Notes: a model not told the origin generated them from the letters alone. 64,000 bases of DNA from Trinickia diaoshuihuensis (GCF_003390925.1 NZ_QUBS01000087.1:62001-126000), one strand, 5' to 3'. Positions 45,065 to 55,872 are shown, counted from the first letter of the stretch. Made by a program: numbers and translations.

Positions 45065-45478
45065 AAACATTCGCCTGAAAAAGAGTTGCAAGAAACACAG
45101 CGTCCTCATGCGACCACTCCCGGCTCTCGCGCGCCGCACGTCCGATCTTTTATAGCATACGAAATCGTCGCATTCACGACCGAACAACCTTTCGGCCATA
45201 TTCGCAGCGTTCGTACGCAGTCATGTCGAAGCCGTGCATGGCGTGCGTCGCATCGAACTCGACATCTATGGCAATAATAGGCCCGAGTTTCATGGAAGTG
45301 CTGACCTAACTCATAAAAAATGCCAACTTCTGTGCGGACCCGCGCCCGTATATCGTCCGTTGAAATATCTCGGCACTGCACGGATAATGGTCCGGTTTCG
45401 CTGTTGCACGTCGTGCAACGCAAGCGCCGTGCCGCGCTTCGGGCGAGGCGCGCGACTCGAGGGGGCCGCCAAGGACGC
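45065..45478. other. Intergenic region upstream of sensor kinase
   Basis: A 414-bp stretch without a convincing gene. It includes AT-rich runs such as CTCATAAAAAATGCC and the perfect palindrome at 45403-45419. Confidence 0.45.
45403..45419. promoter_or_regulatory. Perfect 17-bp palindrome upstream of sensor kinase
   Basis: GTTGCACG-T-CGTGCAAC, 60 bp before the kinase ATG. A strong operator candidate; the regulator is unknown. Confidence 0.45.
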
Positions 45479-47086
45479 ATGAAACTATTCACGAAGGGCC
45501 TGCTGCTGATCGCCGTGCCGAGCTTAGTCGAGCTCGCGCTGGTCGGCATGTTGTCGAAAACCCAGGAGCAGGCTACGCAAGCGGCGCAATGGGCGTCGCA
45601 CAGCAAGCAGGTGCTCTATCAGGCATCCGTGATCGTCGATCCGCTGTTACGCGAGGCCGCGCGCGTGCGCTCGGGCGTGATTCTCGGCGATGCTTCCTTT
45701 ATCGATCATCAGGTCGTCTGGGTCGATCTGGGCGACCGCCTGGCGCGGCTCGAGAAACTGGTGGCGGACGATCCCCTCCAAGTGGAACGCGTGCGGCGCA
45801 TGCGCGAGGCCGTCGATGCGTTTCGCGCACAGACCGAACAGGTCTATCGCGCCTTGCACGAGGGCAAACCGATAGAACTGGCTTCGTTCGGCGATACGCC
45901 GCTGCCGCCGGCGGTTTCCGCATTTCGCGATGAACTCGGCGCATTCGTGGCGGACGAATCCCGGCTCGACGCAGAACGCAGCGCGCAATTGGCCGACACG
46001 CGCGAGCAGCAGCGCAATGCGCTGATTGCGGCCATCGCGGGCTCGATGCTGATCTGGGCCATCGCGGCGCTCGCTTTTGCCGGTAACATCGGGCGCCGCC
46101 TGCGCACGCTGACGGCCAATGCACAGCGGCTCGGCCGCGCGCAGGCGCTGGGCGCACCGCTTGCCGGCAACGACGAACTGGCCGAACTCGATGCGGCGCT
46201 GCATCGAACGAGTGTCTTGCTGACCGAGTCGGAGCACGACCAAGCCGCGCTGCAGGCGACGCTCGAATCGCGTGCTCAAGAGCTGACGCAGGTGAACGAC
46301 AGCTTGCGCCAGCAAAAGCAAGACAACGACATGTTCATCTATAGCGTGTCGCATGACTTGCGCTCGCCGCTCGTGAATCTGCAGGGCTTTTCGCGCGAAC
46401 TGCAGGTGTCGTGCGAAGAGTTGCGCACCATGATCGATGCAGCGCGCTTACCCGAGGCCGAACGTGCGCGGATCACGGGCGTGCTCGATGGTAATTTAAA
46501 CGAAGCGCTGCACTTTTTGCGCACAGCGGTAGCACGTTCGGCATCGATCATCGACGCGCTGCTGCGCATTTCGCGCGCGGGCCGGCTCGAATACCAATGG
46601 CAGCGCGTGAGCGTTGCCCGGGCCGTGGCGCGCGTCGTCGAATCGCTCCATCAAGCGATCGTCGAGCGCGGCGCGACGGTGTCCGTCGGCGAATTGCCGC
46701 CCGTATGGGGCGATCCGACCGCGATCGAGCAGATCTTCACCAATCTGATCGGTAACGCGGTCAACTATCTGGATCCCTCGCGCCCGGGTCGTATCGAGAT
46801 CGGCACGCTCGATCAGGCTCCGCGCGAAAACGGCGAACGAGCGCCTAGAATGCGTACGTATTTCGTCCGCGATAACGGGCTCGGGATCCCCGATGCCTGT
46901 ATGCCGAAAATGTTCAGCGCATTCCAACGGTTGCACGGCGATCGCTCGAAGGGAGAGGGCATCGGCCTCGCGCTCGTGCGCCGCGTGACCGAGCGGCACG
47001 GGGGACGCGCGTGGGTCGAATCGACCGAAGGCATCGGTTCGACCTTTTACGTGACCTTGCCTGAGCAACCGTTGCGGATGACTTGA
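45479..47086 (+). CDS. Membrane sensor histidine kinase
   Basis: A 535-residue kinase. It has two membrane helices (residues 5-24 and about 182-202) with a helical periplasmic sensor between them, then a HAMP-like linker (NIGRRLRTLTANAQRL) and a coiled coil. The dimerisation domain has its His in VSHDLRSPLVNLQGFSREL (about 291). The ATPase domain has QIFTNLIGNAVNY, FVRDNGLGIP and GEGIGLALVRRV. The start at 45479 follows AAGGA. It is followed 37 bp later by the hybrid kinase, so the two likely form one signalling unit. Confidence 0.88.
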   Translation: MKLFTKGLLLIAVPSLVELALVGMLSKTQEQATQAAQWASHSKQVLYQASVIVDPLLREAARVRSGVILGDASFIDHQVVWVDLGDRLARLEKLVADDPLQVERVRRMREAVDAFRAQTEQVYRALHEGKPIELASFGDTPLPPAVSAFRDELGAFVADESRLDAERSAQLADTREQQRNALIAAIAGSMLIWAIAALAFAGNIGRRLRTLTANAQRLGRAQALGAPLAGNDELAELDAALHRTSVLLTESEHDQAALQATLESRAQELTQVNDSLRQQKQDNDMFIYSVSHDLRSPLVNLQGFSRELQVSCEELRTMIDAARLPEAERARITGVLDGNLNEALHFLRTAVARSASIIDALLRISRAGRLEYQWQRVSVARAVARVVESLHQAIVERGATVSVGELPPVWGDPTAIEQIFTNLIGNAVNYLDPSRPGRIEIGTLDQAPRENGERAPRMRTYFVRDNGLGIPDACMPKMFSAFQRLHGDRSKGEGIGLALVRRVTERHGGRAWVESTEGIGSTFYVTLPEQPLRMT

Positions 47087-47123
47087 CGCGCCGCCCAGCC
47101 GCCGAACGAACCCATAAATCTGT

Positions 47124-49085
47124 ATGACCGACGTTTCTCGCCAAGAGTCCGCCCGCGTCCTCATCGTCGACGACGACGAGGGCATCTTACGGCTCGCGCG
47201 CAAGTCGCTCGAACGCGCGGGCTGCCGCGTGTTCGCCTATTCGACCGCGCAGGCGGCCCATGCTCGATTGCCCGCCGATGCGCCCGATTTGCTCGTGTTG
47301 GACTACCAACTCGGCAGCGCCGAGACGGGGCTCGATTTCTTCCGGCGCTTGCGTCATGAAGGGACCGTGCTGCCCGCGATTCTCGTGACGGGCTTTACCG
47401 ACGAATCGCGCGTGATTGAAGCCTTACGTGCCGGGATCTCCGACGTGGTGCCGAAGTCGGCCGGCTACTTGGAGTATCTGCCCGAGGCCGTCGAGCGCGT
47501 ATTGACGCAAGTCCGGCTGCAGCGCGCGTCCGCCGAGGCGTTGTTGCTGCGCGACCGCGAGGCGCACTATCGCAGCTTGTCGGAGGCGCTGCCCCACCTC
47601 GTGTTCACGAGCAACGCGCAAGGCCAATGCGATTTCTTCTCGAAGCAGTGGTATGCCTACACGGGACTCGACGAGGCCGCTTCACGCGGGCTCGGTTGGC
47701 TCGCCGCCGTTCACCCCGACGATCGAGACGCGCTGCGTCAAGCGTGGCTCGACGCCGTGGGCGGGGCCGTGGATGCGGACTACCGGCAGGAGCTGCGCTT
47801 GCGCGCGGCCGACGGTACGTATCGCTGGTTCGACATGCGCATTGCCGATGTTCGCGATGCGAACGGACGCGTCGGCAAGTGGTTCGCAAGCTGCACCGAC
47901 ATCCAATCGCAGCGCGAGGCCATGGAGGAGCGCGAGCGCTTGCTCGCGGCCGAGCAGTGCGCCCGGCAGACAGCCGAGGAGGCCAACCGCGCGAAGGACC
48001 GGTTCCTCGCCATGCTCTCGCATGAGTTGCGCACGCCGCTCACGCCGGTGCTCGCGGGCACGCGCGTGCTGGAAACGATGCCCGATCTACCGGCCGCGGC
48101 GCAGTCGAGCGTAAAGATGATACGCCGCAATATCGAGCTCGAGGCGCGCTTGATCGACGACTTGCTCGACCTGACGCGCGTGGCGAACGGCAAACTGCGC
48201 TTGGCGCTCGAGACGGTCGATGTGCACGACGTCGTGGACAGCGTGCTTGAACTGTTTCGCGCCGAGATTCAGGTCAAGGCGCTCGACGTGCATGTCGAAA
48301 AGCGCGCCGAGAATCACTACGTACTCGCAGATCCGGCCCGCCTGCAGCAAATGTTGTGGAACCTCGTGCGCAATGCGGCCAAGTTTACCCCCGACGGAGG
48401 GCACATCTATGTGCGCACGCGCGATGCGCGCATGCGCATCGAGATCGAAATCGAGGATACCGGCATCGGCATCGCATCCGACCAGATCGGCAAGCTATTC
48501 AATGCGTTCGAGCAGGGCAGCCAGCGCATGACGCAGCAGTTCGGCGGGCTCGGTTTGGGCCTGGCCATTACGAAGGCATTGACCGATGCCCATGGCGGGA
48601 CGGTCAGCGCCCGCAGCCCCGGCCCGCATTGCGGCGCCACGTTCACCATTGCGTTGCCGACGACGGCGCTGCCCGCGCACGAGCCGGTGCAGCCCGCCTC
48701 GTTGCAAGCGGCCGCAAAGGAACGGATCGCCATCTTGCTCGTGGAGGATCATGCCGACACGGCCGATGTGATGGCGCACCTCATGAGCTCGCTCGGGCAT
48801 GACGTGGCCGTTGCGGCCTCGGTGGCCGAGGCGTTGGCGGCCACGCGGGCCCGCACGTTCGACCTGATCGTCAGCGACGTGGGGCTGCCCGATGGCACGG
48901 GGCTCGATTTCGTCAGCGCGGTGCGCAAGCATTCGCAGGTGCCCGCGATCGCATTGACGGGATACGGATCGGACGAAGATATCCGGCGCTGCCTCGCCGC
49001 GGGCTTCACGGCGCACTTGACCAAGCCCGTCAACTTCGGGCAACTCGAGGTGCTGATTCAGCGGGCCGCCGAGAATAAACGCTGA
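47124..49085 (+). CDS. Hybrid sensor: REC-PAS-histidine kinase-REC
   Basis: A 653-residue soluble hybrid. An N-terminal receiver (VLIVDDDEGILRLA; Asp in LLVLDYQLGSAE) is followed by a PAS domain with PAC segment (about 145-270). A kinase core follows with His in MLSHELRTPLTPVLAG (about 299), NLVRNAAKFTP, EDTGIGIASDQIGK and GLGLGLAITKAL. A C-terminal receiver ends it (ILLVEDHADTADVMAHLM; Asp in LIVSDVGLPDGTG). No membrane helix. It may receive phosphate from the preceding kinase at its first receiver. No DNA-binding output gene is adjacent. Confidence 0.9.
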   Translation: MTDVSRQESARVLIVDDDEGILRLARKSLERAGCRVFAYSTAQAAHARLPADAPDLLVLDYQLGSAETGLDFFRRLRHEGTVLPAILVTGFTDESRVIEALRAGISDVVPKSAGYLEYLPEAVERVLTQVRLQRASAEALLLRDREAHYRSLSEALPHLVFTSNAQGQCDFFSKQWYAYTGLDEAASRGLGWLAAVHPDDRDALRQAWLDAVGGAVDADYRQELRLRAADGTYRWFDMRIADVRDANGRVGKWFASCTDIQSQREAMEERERLLAAEQCARQTAEEANRAKDRFLAMLSHELRTPLTPVLAGTRVLETMPDLPAAAQSSVKMIRRNIELEARLIDDLLDLTRVANGKLRLALETVDVHDVVDSVLELFRAEIQVKALDVHVEKRAENHYVLADPARLQQMLWNLVRNAAKFTPDGGHIYVRTRDARMRIEIEIEDTGIGIASDQIGKLFNAFEQGSQRMTQQFGGLGLGLAITKALTDAHGGTVSARSPGPHCGATFTIALPTTALPAHEPVQPASLQAAAKERIAILLVEDHADTADVMAHLMSSLGHDVAVAASVAEALAATRARTFDLIVSDVGLPDGTGLDFVSAVRKHSQVPAIALTGYGSDEDIRRCLAAGFTAHLTKPVNFGQLEVLIQRAAENKR

Positions 49086-49103
49086 GGCGGACCCGCGCCG
49101 CGT

Positions 49104-49544
49104 TCAGCGTTGCTTGAGGGCGTCGCGGATTTCGCGCAGCAGCAGGACGTCTTCCGGTGTGGGCGGCGGCGCGGCCGGCGCTTCTTCATGGCTCTTGCGC
49201 ATCGTGTTCATGAGCTTGACGATCCCGAACACGATGACGGCGAGAATCAGGAAGTTGATGACCGCCGTGATGAACGAGCCGTAGCCGAAAACAGCCACGC
49301 CGGCCGTTTGCAGATCCTTGAACGAATCGGGGTTGCCCTTGAACGAGGGCGGTATGTCGCCGAGCCGGACGAACTTGTTGGAGAAGTCGAGGCCGCCCGT
49401 GGCGACGCCGACGATCGGCATGATCAGATCTTTGACGATCGAATTGACGATGGTCGAGAATGCGCCGCCGATGATGACGCCCACGGCCAAGTCCATCACG
49501 TTGCCCTTGACGGCGAATTCCCTGAATTCCTTGACGATGCCCAT
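49104..49544 (-). CDS. mscL: Large-conductance mechanosensitive channel
   Basis: A 146-residue MscL. It has the N-terminal [20 protein letters not shown] and two membrane helices ([20 protein letters not shown] and [19 protein letters not shown]). A periplasmic loop joins them and a Pro-rich linker precedes the C-terminal helix [10 protein letters not shown]. An ideal AAGGAGG precedes the ATG at 49544. It releases solutes upon hypo-osmotic shock. Confidence 0.95.
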   Translation of the reverse strand: MGIVKEFREFAVKGNVMDLAVGVIIGGAFSTIVNSIVKDLIMPIVGVATGGLDFSNKFVRLGDIPPSFKGNPDSFKDLQTAGVAVFGYGSFITAVINFLILAVIVFGIVKLMNTMRKSHEEAPAAPPPTPEDVLLLREIRDALKQR

Positions 49545-49674
49545 ATTGTTTTTCCTCCTTGCTTGACGGGGTGCATGCGAATCGCATCGAATGTGCAAGG
49601 TGCATGCCATCGCGGCCATGATAGCGAAGGGCCGCGCGCCCGTCACGGAAGAATTTGCGCGCGCGGCGCGCTCC

Positions 49675-51078
49675 TCAAGTCTTATACGCGAGCCGCAGGC
49701 CGCCCCAGTGGCGGCCGTTCACGTAGATCGGCGCCGAGGCATCCTTCATCATCGCGTAGGCGCCGCCGCCCATGTCACGCCGATAGGTCTGCAAAAGGAA
49801 CGGCTTCGTGTGCGTTGCCGCCGCGAGTCCCGTTCGATCCGCGAACATGCGTCGGTTCCGGCTGTTGGCCGCGTTCCATACCGTATCCCCCGGGCGTTGC
49901 GGCTGAGAGAACTTTCGATTATGCGTGGGCAGATAGCCGCGCACGTCCACGGCGGCGCAAAACGCGACGCGCGGGTCCAACGCGAGCAACGGTTCTTGGA
50001 TCTCGGGCAACGCGCGATCGGTGAAGGCGGTGAATTGCGTCGTGAACTGCTGCGGCTCGGTGCCCGGGACCGGTACGTACCGTGCATCGAACAGCGCGGC
50101 CTCGGTGATCTCGCCGCGCGCGAGCGCTTGCTCGAAGCGCTTGCCGATCGCGGCGGCCGTGCGCTGCGCGGCTGCGATGAAGGGCGTGTCGGGCGTCTCG
50201 ACGCCGGTGGCGGCCGTCAATTCGATCAGCGTTTCCGAAACGGAAAGCAGGGTGGCGAGGCGGTCTTTCGCTTTGAGGAAGTTCGCGCTCGAATGCTCGA
50301 CGCCGGTCGCCATCTCGCCCACTTGCTCCTCGAGGTGGTGGCATTGCGTTTCGATATCGCCGGTTAGCGTGGCGATCTGTTCGGCTTCTTCGTGCAACTG
50401 AGTGATCGCGGTACCCGTCGATTCGACGATCGCGCCGATCGTCGCCGAGCCTTCCTTCACGCGATGCGCGCGCGCCGTGTTCTCGGTGCCGTCGGCGATC
50501 AGTTGTTCGGTTTGCTGCGTCAAGCGCGCGAGCGTCGCTTCGATTTGAGCCGTCGCTTGCGCGGTCTTGCTCGACAGATTCTTGACCTCGGCCGCGACGA
50601 CGGCGAAGCTCTTGCCCGATTCGCCGGCGCGCGCGGCTTCGATGGCGGCGTTGATCGCGAGTAGATGCGTTTGCCTTGCGATCAGCGAGATTTCCTCGGA
50701 GACGGTGCTGACGTGATCGAGTGCTTCGCGCAGCGCTTCGATTTGCGTGGCGATGCCGGTCACGCCTTCGACGAGGCCGTGGATATCGGCCAGCGACGCA
50801 TCGAGCGTTTGCCGCGATTGCTCGACCGCGCTCGACGCCTCGCTGCTGACGACGCGCACTTGCTGGGCCGCCTGCGCGATCCGATGATTGCCTTGCATCG
50901 TGACGGAGGCCGACTCGCGCAGCGAGCGGCACACGTTCGCATGCTGCGCCACGCGGCCCGCGACTTCCTCGACGTGACCCGAGACGTCGCAAATCTCGAT
51001 GCCGAGCTTGCCGGCGTATTCGGCGATGTCTCCCACGATCGAACGGGCGGCCCCGGGCCGCCGCAACGTCAAGCGCAT
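49675..51078 (-). CDS. Soluble methyl-accepting chemoreceptor with C-terminal sensor
   Basis: A 467-residue chemoreceptor without membrane helices. The MCP signalling domain is N-terminal (residues 30-270, with tip [21 protein letters not shown]). A C-terminal Cache/PAS-like ligand region follows ([51 protein letters not shown]). This inverted order is seen in a Burkholderia/Pseudomonas group of receptors. The start at 51078 has AAGGAG at eight bases; 51108 has none. It is divergent from the membrane receptor at 51498. Confidence 0.85.
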   Translation of the reverse strand: MRLTLRRPGAARSIVGDIAEYAGKLGIEICDVSGHVEEVAGRVAQHANVCRSLRESASVTMQGNHRIAQAAQQVRVVSSEASSAVEQSRQTLDASLADIHGLVEGVTGIATQIEALREALDHVSTVSEEISLIARQTHLLAINAAIEAARAGESGKSFAVVAAEVKNLSSKTAQATAQIEATLARLTQQTEQLIADGTENTARAHRVKEGSATIGAIVESTGTAITQLHEEAEQIATLTGDIETQCHHLEEQVGEMATGVEHSSANFLKAKDRLATLLSVSETLIELTAATGVETPDTPFIAAAQRTAAAIGKRFEQALARGEITEAALFDARYVPVPGTEPQQFTTQFTAFTDRALPEIQEPLLALDPRVAFCAAVDVRGYLPTHNRKFSQPQRPGDTVWNAANSRNRRMFADRTGLAAATHTKPFLLQTYRRDMGGGAYAMMKDASAPIYVNGRHWGGLRLAYKT

Positions 51079-51497
51079 GATGCTGTCTCCTTCGCGCGCA
51101 TTCGCCATGGGCTTGCGCGTGCCATTCGTTATTGCCGCCGCCTCGACTCCGAGGACGCCCGCGGCCCATATCTATCCGATTCCGCTTACGCGGCACTTAC
51201 GCGTTGTACGCGCGCGCAAGGGCGGGTGTCGCTCCGTAAAAACCAGGCCCCGCCGCCTCGGTCGATAGGCTCTCCTTTGTGTTAACGGACGATGCGCGGC
51301 TCGACTTGAGAGGGGATGACGATAGTATGACTATAGTGCTTTTAGCCATTGCGCAATCGCCGCGAAACGCTTAGATTGCGCGTGAACCTTCGCACGCACG
51401 ACGCGCCCGAACAGACCACTCGCAGCAGGCCGGGCCTTTCACCGACGCTCCGCAGAGAGCCGCATGTGCGCGCTTTACCACCACCACGGAGGGGACC
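51079..51497. other. Divergent promoter region between chemoreceptors
   Basis: A 419-bp region with no gene. Short palindromes ATAGT-ATG-ACTAT (51322-51334) and ATTGCGCAAT (51348-51357) lie in it. I did not find a good FliA-type (TAAA-N15-GCCGATAA) promoter. Confidence 0.4.
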
Positions 51498-53165
51498 GTG
51501 CGACGCCTCGTCGAGAGCGCGCACGTCGATGCCATGTTCAAACGATTCACGATTCGCGGTGGGCTGACGCTCACGATCGCGGGCTATACGCTGGCCCTGA
51601 TGGCAGCCATGGGCGCGGGGATGCTGGGCTTGCAGCAGAGCAACGACGCGCTCAAGCAAATGTATGCGACCGATACGGCCGCCTTGACCCATTTGAAAAC
51701 GAGCTCCGAGCGCATGTTGCAAGTACGGCTCGCGCTGGGCAGCTATGAGACCCTGTTTTCGATGGGTAAAGCGGGCGACGATCTGCTGCCGAAAGCGCAC
51801 GGCGTATTGAAGGACAGCGATACGCAGTGGAACGCCTACTTGTCGAAGCCGCGCGACTCGAACGAGTCGCGCTTGGCCGATGCCGTCGGCGCGGCGCGCA
51901 CGGCGCTCGTGCAGCAGGCGATCGAGCCGGAATTCCAGGCGCTCGAGCAAAACGACTTCAATACGTTCCGCACGATCCAAGGGCAGACGGCGAACGAGCT
52001 CTACGGACGCTATGAAAAGGCGATCGCGGATCTCGAGGCGCTGCAGGTTGCGCATCAAGAGACGCGCTACGCGGACGCCCAAGCCATGTTCCACACCTTG
52101 GCCACGGGTGCCGCGGCGATCGCCGTGCTGGCGCTACTGATCGGTCTGTTCGCGCGTGGCGCACTGGTGGCGGCTGTCGTGCGGCCCATCGATGCGGTCA
52201 TCAAACATTTCGAGCGCATCGCGGCGGGGGACCTGACGGGGTCGATCTCGGTCGATCGGCAGAACGAAATGGGGCGCCTGCTCGTGGCGCTCCAGCAGAT
52301 GCAGGTCGCGCTCGTGGCGACGGTCTCTCGCGTGCGTACCGGGTCGGAGGCGATCATGCACGGTGCGCGCGAAATCGCCACCGGCAATGCCGATCTGTCG
52401 CAGCGCACGGAACAGCAGGCGGCCTCGCTGCAGGAAACCGCCTCGAGCATGGAGCAATTGACGGCGACGGTGAAGCTCAATGCCGCGCATGCCATCGAAG
52501 CGAGCGAGCTCGCGCGCGATGCGTCGGATACCGCGACGCGCGGCGGCGAAGTGGTGGGCGACGTCGTGCGCACGATGGAGGACATCGCGTCGAGTTCGCA
52601 TCAAATCGGCGACATCATCGGCGTGATCGAAGGCATCGCGTTCCAAACGAACATCTTGGCGTTGAACGCGGCCGTGGAAGCGGCGCGAGCCGGCGAGCAA
52701 GGACGCGGCTTCGCGGTCGTGGCCGGAGAGGTGCGCAGCCTCGCGCAGCGCAGCGCGAGCGCCGCCAAGGAAATCAAATCGCTGATCGCGGCCTCGGCCG
52801 ACAAGGTCCATAACGGCAGTGCGCTCGTGGGCCGCGCCGGCGAAACGATGGATCAAGTGGTCGCCGCCGTGCATCGCGTGACGGATATCATCGGCAAGAT
52901 CAGCGCGGCGTCGGGAGAACAATCGACCGGGATCGAGCAGATCAATCTCGCGGTGGTGCAGATGGATTCGGTCACGCAGCAAAACGCCGCGCTGGTGGAG
53001 CAAGCCGCCGCGGCCGCCGCTTCGCTGCAAGAGCAAGCGGCCCAACTGGACGCCGCCGTCGCGGCTTTCCGCGTGCAGGGCCATTCGCTCGAGTCTTCGT
53101 CCAGAACGGCCGCGGCTCGGCTGACGCGCGAGCCGCTCGGCGCGCACGCTGTTTTGGCAAGCTAG
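51498..53165 (+). CDS. Membrane methyl-accepting chemotaxis protein
   Basis: A 555-residue classical chemoreceptor. It has a first helix (about 22-45), a four-helix-bundle periplasmic domain, a second helix (about 195-218), a HAMP domain ([20 protein letters not shown]) and a signalling domain with the tip [21 protein letters not shown]. There is no CheR-docking pentapeptide at the C-terminus. It starts with GTG at 51498 behind a strong GGAGGGG; an ATG at 51534 without ribosome site is the alternative and gives the usual MFKRF start. Confidence 0.9.
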   Translation: MRRLVESAHVDAMFKRFTIRGGLTLTIAGYTLALMAAMGAGMLGLQQSNDALKQMYATDTAALTHLKTSSERMLQVRLALGSYETLFSMGKAGDDLLPKAHGVLKDSDTQWNAYLSKPRDSNESRLADAVGAARTALVQQAIEPEFQALEQNDFNTFRTIQGQTANELYGRYEKAIADLEALQVAHQETRYADAQAMFHTLATGAAAIAVLALLIGLFARGALVAAVVRPIDAVIKHFERIAAGDLTGSISVDRQNEMGRLLVALQQMQVALVATVSRVRTGSEAIMHGAREIATGNADLSQRTEQQAASLQETASSMEQLTATVKLNAAHAIEASELARDASDTATRGGEVVGDVVRTMEDIASSSHQIGDIIGVIEGIAFQTNILALNAAVEAARAGEQGRGFAVVAGEVRSLAQRSASAAKEIKSLIAASADKVHNGSALVGRAGETMDQVVAAVHRVTDIIGKISAASGEQSTGIEQINLAVVQMDSVTQQNAALVEQAAAAAASLQEQAAQLDAAVAAFRVQGHSLESSSRTAAARLTREPLGAHAVLAS

Positions 53166-53188
53166 GCTTTACTCGTCAAGCCGCACAG

Positions 53189-53212
53189 GGGCCGCCGATC
53201 GCCCGGCGGCCC
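53189..53212. terminator. Hairpin between convergent chemoreceptor and hydrolase genes
   Basis: A 9-bp perfect stem (GGGCCGCCG / CGGCGGCCC) with loop ATCGCC. No T-run, so the call rests on position and symmetry. Confidence 0.45.
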
Positions 53213-53216
53213 GAGC

Positions 53217-54185
53217 TTACCCGGCGACGCGTAGCGCGGCGCCGCTCGTGCGTTCCAAGAATGCCTGCAAGTCGGCGAGCACACGCTCCGGCGCTTCTTC
53301 CATGGGGATATGGCCGAGTTCGGGGTAGACCACCGAATGGGCCCCTCGAATGCGCCTGACAAATTCGTTCGCATGCGCAAGCGGAATCCAACGATCCTTG
53401 CCGCCCCACAAGACGAGCGTGGGCACATCGAGCCTCGCAAGCGATTCGACGTCGAGCTTGGCGAAATCGAGCGTCGGCACCATCTTGACCACGGCTTCGC
53501 GCGTGCCCTCGCCATGAAAGAAGTCCGCATAGCGTCGCAGCGTGGCGGTATCCGGTAGGCGCGGATTGCCGTACACCGAGCGAATCGCATCGACGATGAA
53601 CGCATCGGGCATGCAATGAGCGACCGTTGCGCGTACGAGCGGCTGGGTGAACAGCGCGATGTGCCGGGGCAGCCGCATGCGAAAGCCCGCCGCATCCACG
53701 AGCACCAGCCTATCGACGCCCGCGCGATGACGCAGTGCGTAGTCCCACGCGATGAGACCGCCGAGGGAGTTGCCGATGAAAATCGCGCGGTCGATCCCGA
53801 GCGCCGCGACGAAGGCGTCGATAAACGCGCGATACGAGGGCAAGTCCATGGTGGCGATGTCGCCGGAGGCCGCGCGCAAGGGCCCGGTGATACCGAATGG
53901 CGGGAGATCGACGCGGATGACGCGATGCTCGCGCGCGAGTCCGGCGGCCACCCCATCCCAGGTATCGAGCGACGCGCCGAATCCATGCAAGAGAACGATG
54001 GGCGGACCCTCGGCCGTGCCGATGCCTTCGTCCAAATAGTGGACGCGCGCGCCCATAAGCGAGAGAAAACGCGAATGCGGACGGCCATAGCGGCGGACGA
54101 GCTCGTCGCGCCCGAGGCTGATCACCCCCAGGCGCTCGAGCCACGAGCGCCGCGGCAACGCGGCGCGAGACGGCGTGGCTTGCAT
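53217..54185 (-). CDS. Alpha/beta-fold hydrolase
   Basis: A 322-residue hydrolase. The nucleophile Ser is in FIGNSLGGLIAWD (about 150). Asp follows in LWGGKDRWIPLAH, and His in ELGHIPMEEAPE. The oxyanion motif is LLHGFGASLDTWD. It is likely an esterase or lipase-like enzyme. GGAGAGG precedes the ATG. It lies downstream of a Baeyer-Villiger-type monooxygenase on the same strand: ketone to ester, then hydrolysis, is a common pairing. Confidence 0.85.
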   Translation of the reverse strand: MQATPSRAALPRRSWLERLGVISLGRDELVRRYGRPHSRFLSLMGARVHYLDEGIGTAEGPPIVLLHGFGASLDTWDGVAAGLAREHRVIRVDLPPFGITGPLRAASGDIATMDLPSYRAFIDAFVAALGIDRAIFIGNSLGGLIAWDYALRHRAGVDRLVLVDAAGFRMRLPRHIALFTQPLVRATVAHCMPDAFIVDAIRSVYGNPRLPDTATLRRYADFFHGEGTREAVVKMVPTLDFAKLDVESLARLDVPTLVLWGGKDRWIPLAHANEFVRRIRGAHSVVYPELGHIPMEEAPERVLADLQAFLERTSGAALRVAG

Positions 54186-54340
54186 GATCCTCTCCCTGCG
54201 CTCGAAGCCGCGGCGTCGAGCGCTCTCCGTTGATATGTATCGATATCGTTGGCAAACCCGTCCGCTATTGTGTCGGCGAACGCAAGCGTTTGCCGTCCTT
54301 TAGAGGCGGTATTCGAGGTCTAAACGGATGAGGCTCGGGG

Positions 54341-55870
54341 TTATTTTTCGAAGACGTAATCGCCGGGGCGAACGCGCCGCGTGAGTCGGCGGAACGTGAA
54401 GGTGAAGCCCGGCCATAGAGCCGCGTTCCGGCCGCGCTCGGAGAGGTACCAACTGCGGCAGCCGCTCGCCCAGACGGTTTTTTGAAACGCCTGCCGCAGC
54501 CATTCGTTGAACGCATGCTCGACGTCTTCTCGCACCTGCATCGTGCGCGCGCCGCGCCGGCACAGCAGGCGCAAACAACTCGCGATGTAAGCGATGTGCG
54601 ACTCGATCATGTAGATCATCGAATTGTGACCGAGCCCGGTGTTGGGTCCGATCATCATGAACAAGTTCGGAAAGCCGGCGATGCTCGCACCCAAGTACGC
54701 TTGCGGACCTTCGCTGCGCCAGCGCGCATCGAGATCGGCACCGTGCGCGCCGATGATCGGGAAGGGGGCGCCCGCGTCGGCCACCTCGAAGCCTGTCGCG
54801 CAGACGATCGCGTCGACGTGCCGGCGCCGGCCGTCCTCGGTCACGATGCCGTCCTCGACGATTTCGCGTATCGGGGCAGTGATGACGTCGACGTTCGGCT
54901 GCGTAAGCGCGGGGTAGTAATCGCTCGATAGCAAGACGCGCTTGCAGCCGAGCACGTAATCGGGCGTGAGCTTGGCGCGCAGTTCGGGGTCGCCGACGCG
55001 CCGCGCGAGGTAGCTCGAGGCGAAGCGCATCGGCGCGCGCATCCACTTCGGATTGACGACGAAGGCGAGGGCGCGGGCCTCATGTTGCCAATAAAGAGAC
55101 CAGCGCGCGAACCGCTGCGCGAGCGGCAATGCGCGGAATACACGCTGGGCGCGCTCGCCGATCGGGCGGTCGGGCCTTGGCATGATCCAGGGCGGCGTTC
55201 GTTGGAAGACGAGCAGGCGGGTGACGCGCCGCTGCAGATGCGGGATGAATTGCACGGCACTCGCACCAGTGCCGATGACGGCTACCGTTTTGCCCTCGAG
55301 GACATAGTCATGATCCCAGCGCGCCGAATGAAAGAGCGCGCCGCGAAAGCGTTCGATGCCGGTGATGCCGGGCATGGCGGGACGCGAGAGGGGGCCGCTC
55401 GCCATGATCACGATATCGGCTTCGACGGTTTCGCCGGCTAGGCCCGTTTCATTGCTTTCGTTCGGTCGAGACGCCGAGGTCGCGGCTTGCGGCGTCGACA
55501 CGTCGAGCCGCCAGACGCGGGCGTCGTCGTCGAAGCGCGCGGCCGTGACGCGAGCGTTGCAGCGGATCAGCGATTCGATGCCATGCTCGCGTGCGCAGCG
55601 CCGCAAATAGTCGAGGATTTCCCGCTGCGAGGCGAACGTGCGCGACCAGGATGGGTTCGGCGCGAACGAGAACGAGTAAAGGTGCGAGGGGATATCGCAG
55701 GCGGCACCGGGATAGGCGTTATCACGCCAAGTGCCGCCGATCTCGGGCGCCGCTTCATAGACCGTCAGCGACGCCACGCCCATGCGCCGCAGCCGGATTG
55801 CCATGCCGATGCCGGCGAACCCGCTGCCGACGATCGCCACGCGCAGCGCAATCTTGCTCGAACTGCTCAC
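54341..55870 (-). CDS. Baeyer-Villiger-type flavin monooxygenase
   Basis: A 509-residue FAD/NADPH enzyme. It has the FAD motif GSGFAGIGMA, GGTWRDNAYPGAACD, the Baeyer-Villiger fingerprint FRGALFHSARWD (about 180), the NADPH motif GTGASAVQFIP, and the second fingerprint part CATGFEV. It starts with GTG at 55870, two bases after the stop of the TPR-protein gene, implying coupled translation. The substrate (cyclic or long-chain ketone) cannot be predicted. Confidence 0.87.
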   Translation of the reverse strand: MSSSSKIALRVAIVGSGFAGIGMAIRLRRMGVASLTVYEAAPEIGGTWRDNAYPGAACDIPSHLYSFSFAPNPSWSRTFASQREILDYLRRCAREHGIESLIRCNARVTAARFDDDARVWRLDVSTPQAATSASRPNESNETGLAGETVEADIVIMASGPLSRPAMPGITGIERFRGALFHSARWDHDYVLEGKTVAVIGTGASAVQFIPHLQRRVTRLLVFQRTPPWIMPRPDRPIGERAQRVFRALPLAQRFARWSLYWQHEARALAFVVNPKWMRAPMRFASSYLARRVGDPELRAKLTPDYVLGCKRVLLSSDYYPALTQPNVDVITAPIREIVEDGIVTEDGRRRHVDAIVCATGFEVADAGAPFPIIGAHGADLDARWRSEGPQAYLGASIAGFPNLFMMIGPNTGLGHNSMIYMIESHIAYIASCLRLLCRRGARTMQVREDVEHAFNEWLRQAFQKTVWASGCRSWYLSERGRNAALWPGFTFTFRRLTRRVRPGDYVFEK

Positions 55871-55872
55871 GC

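Noticed and set aside
45403-45419. parS (ParB) site
   Set aside because: The palindrome lacks the central CACGTG of GTTNCACGTGNAAC and no par genes are near.
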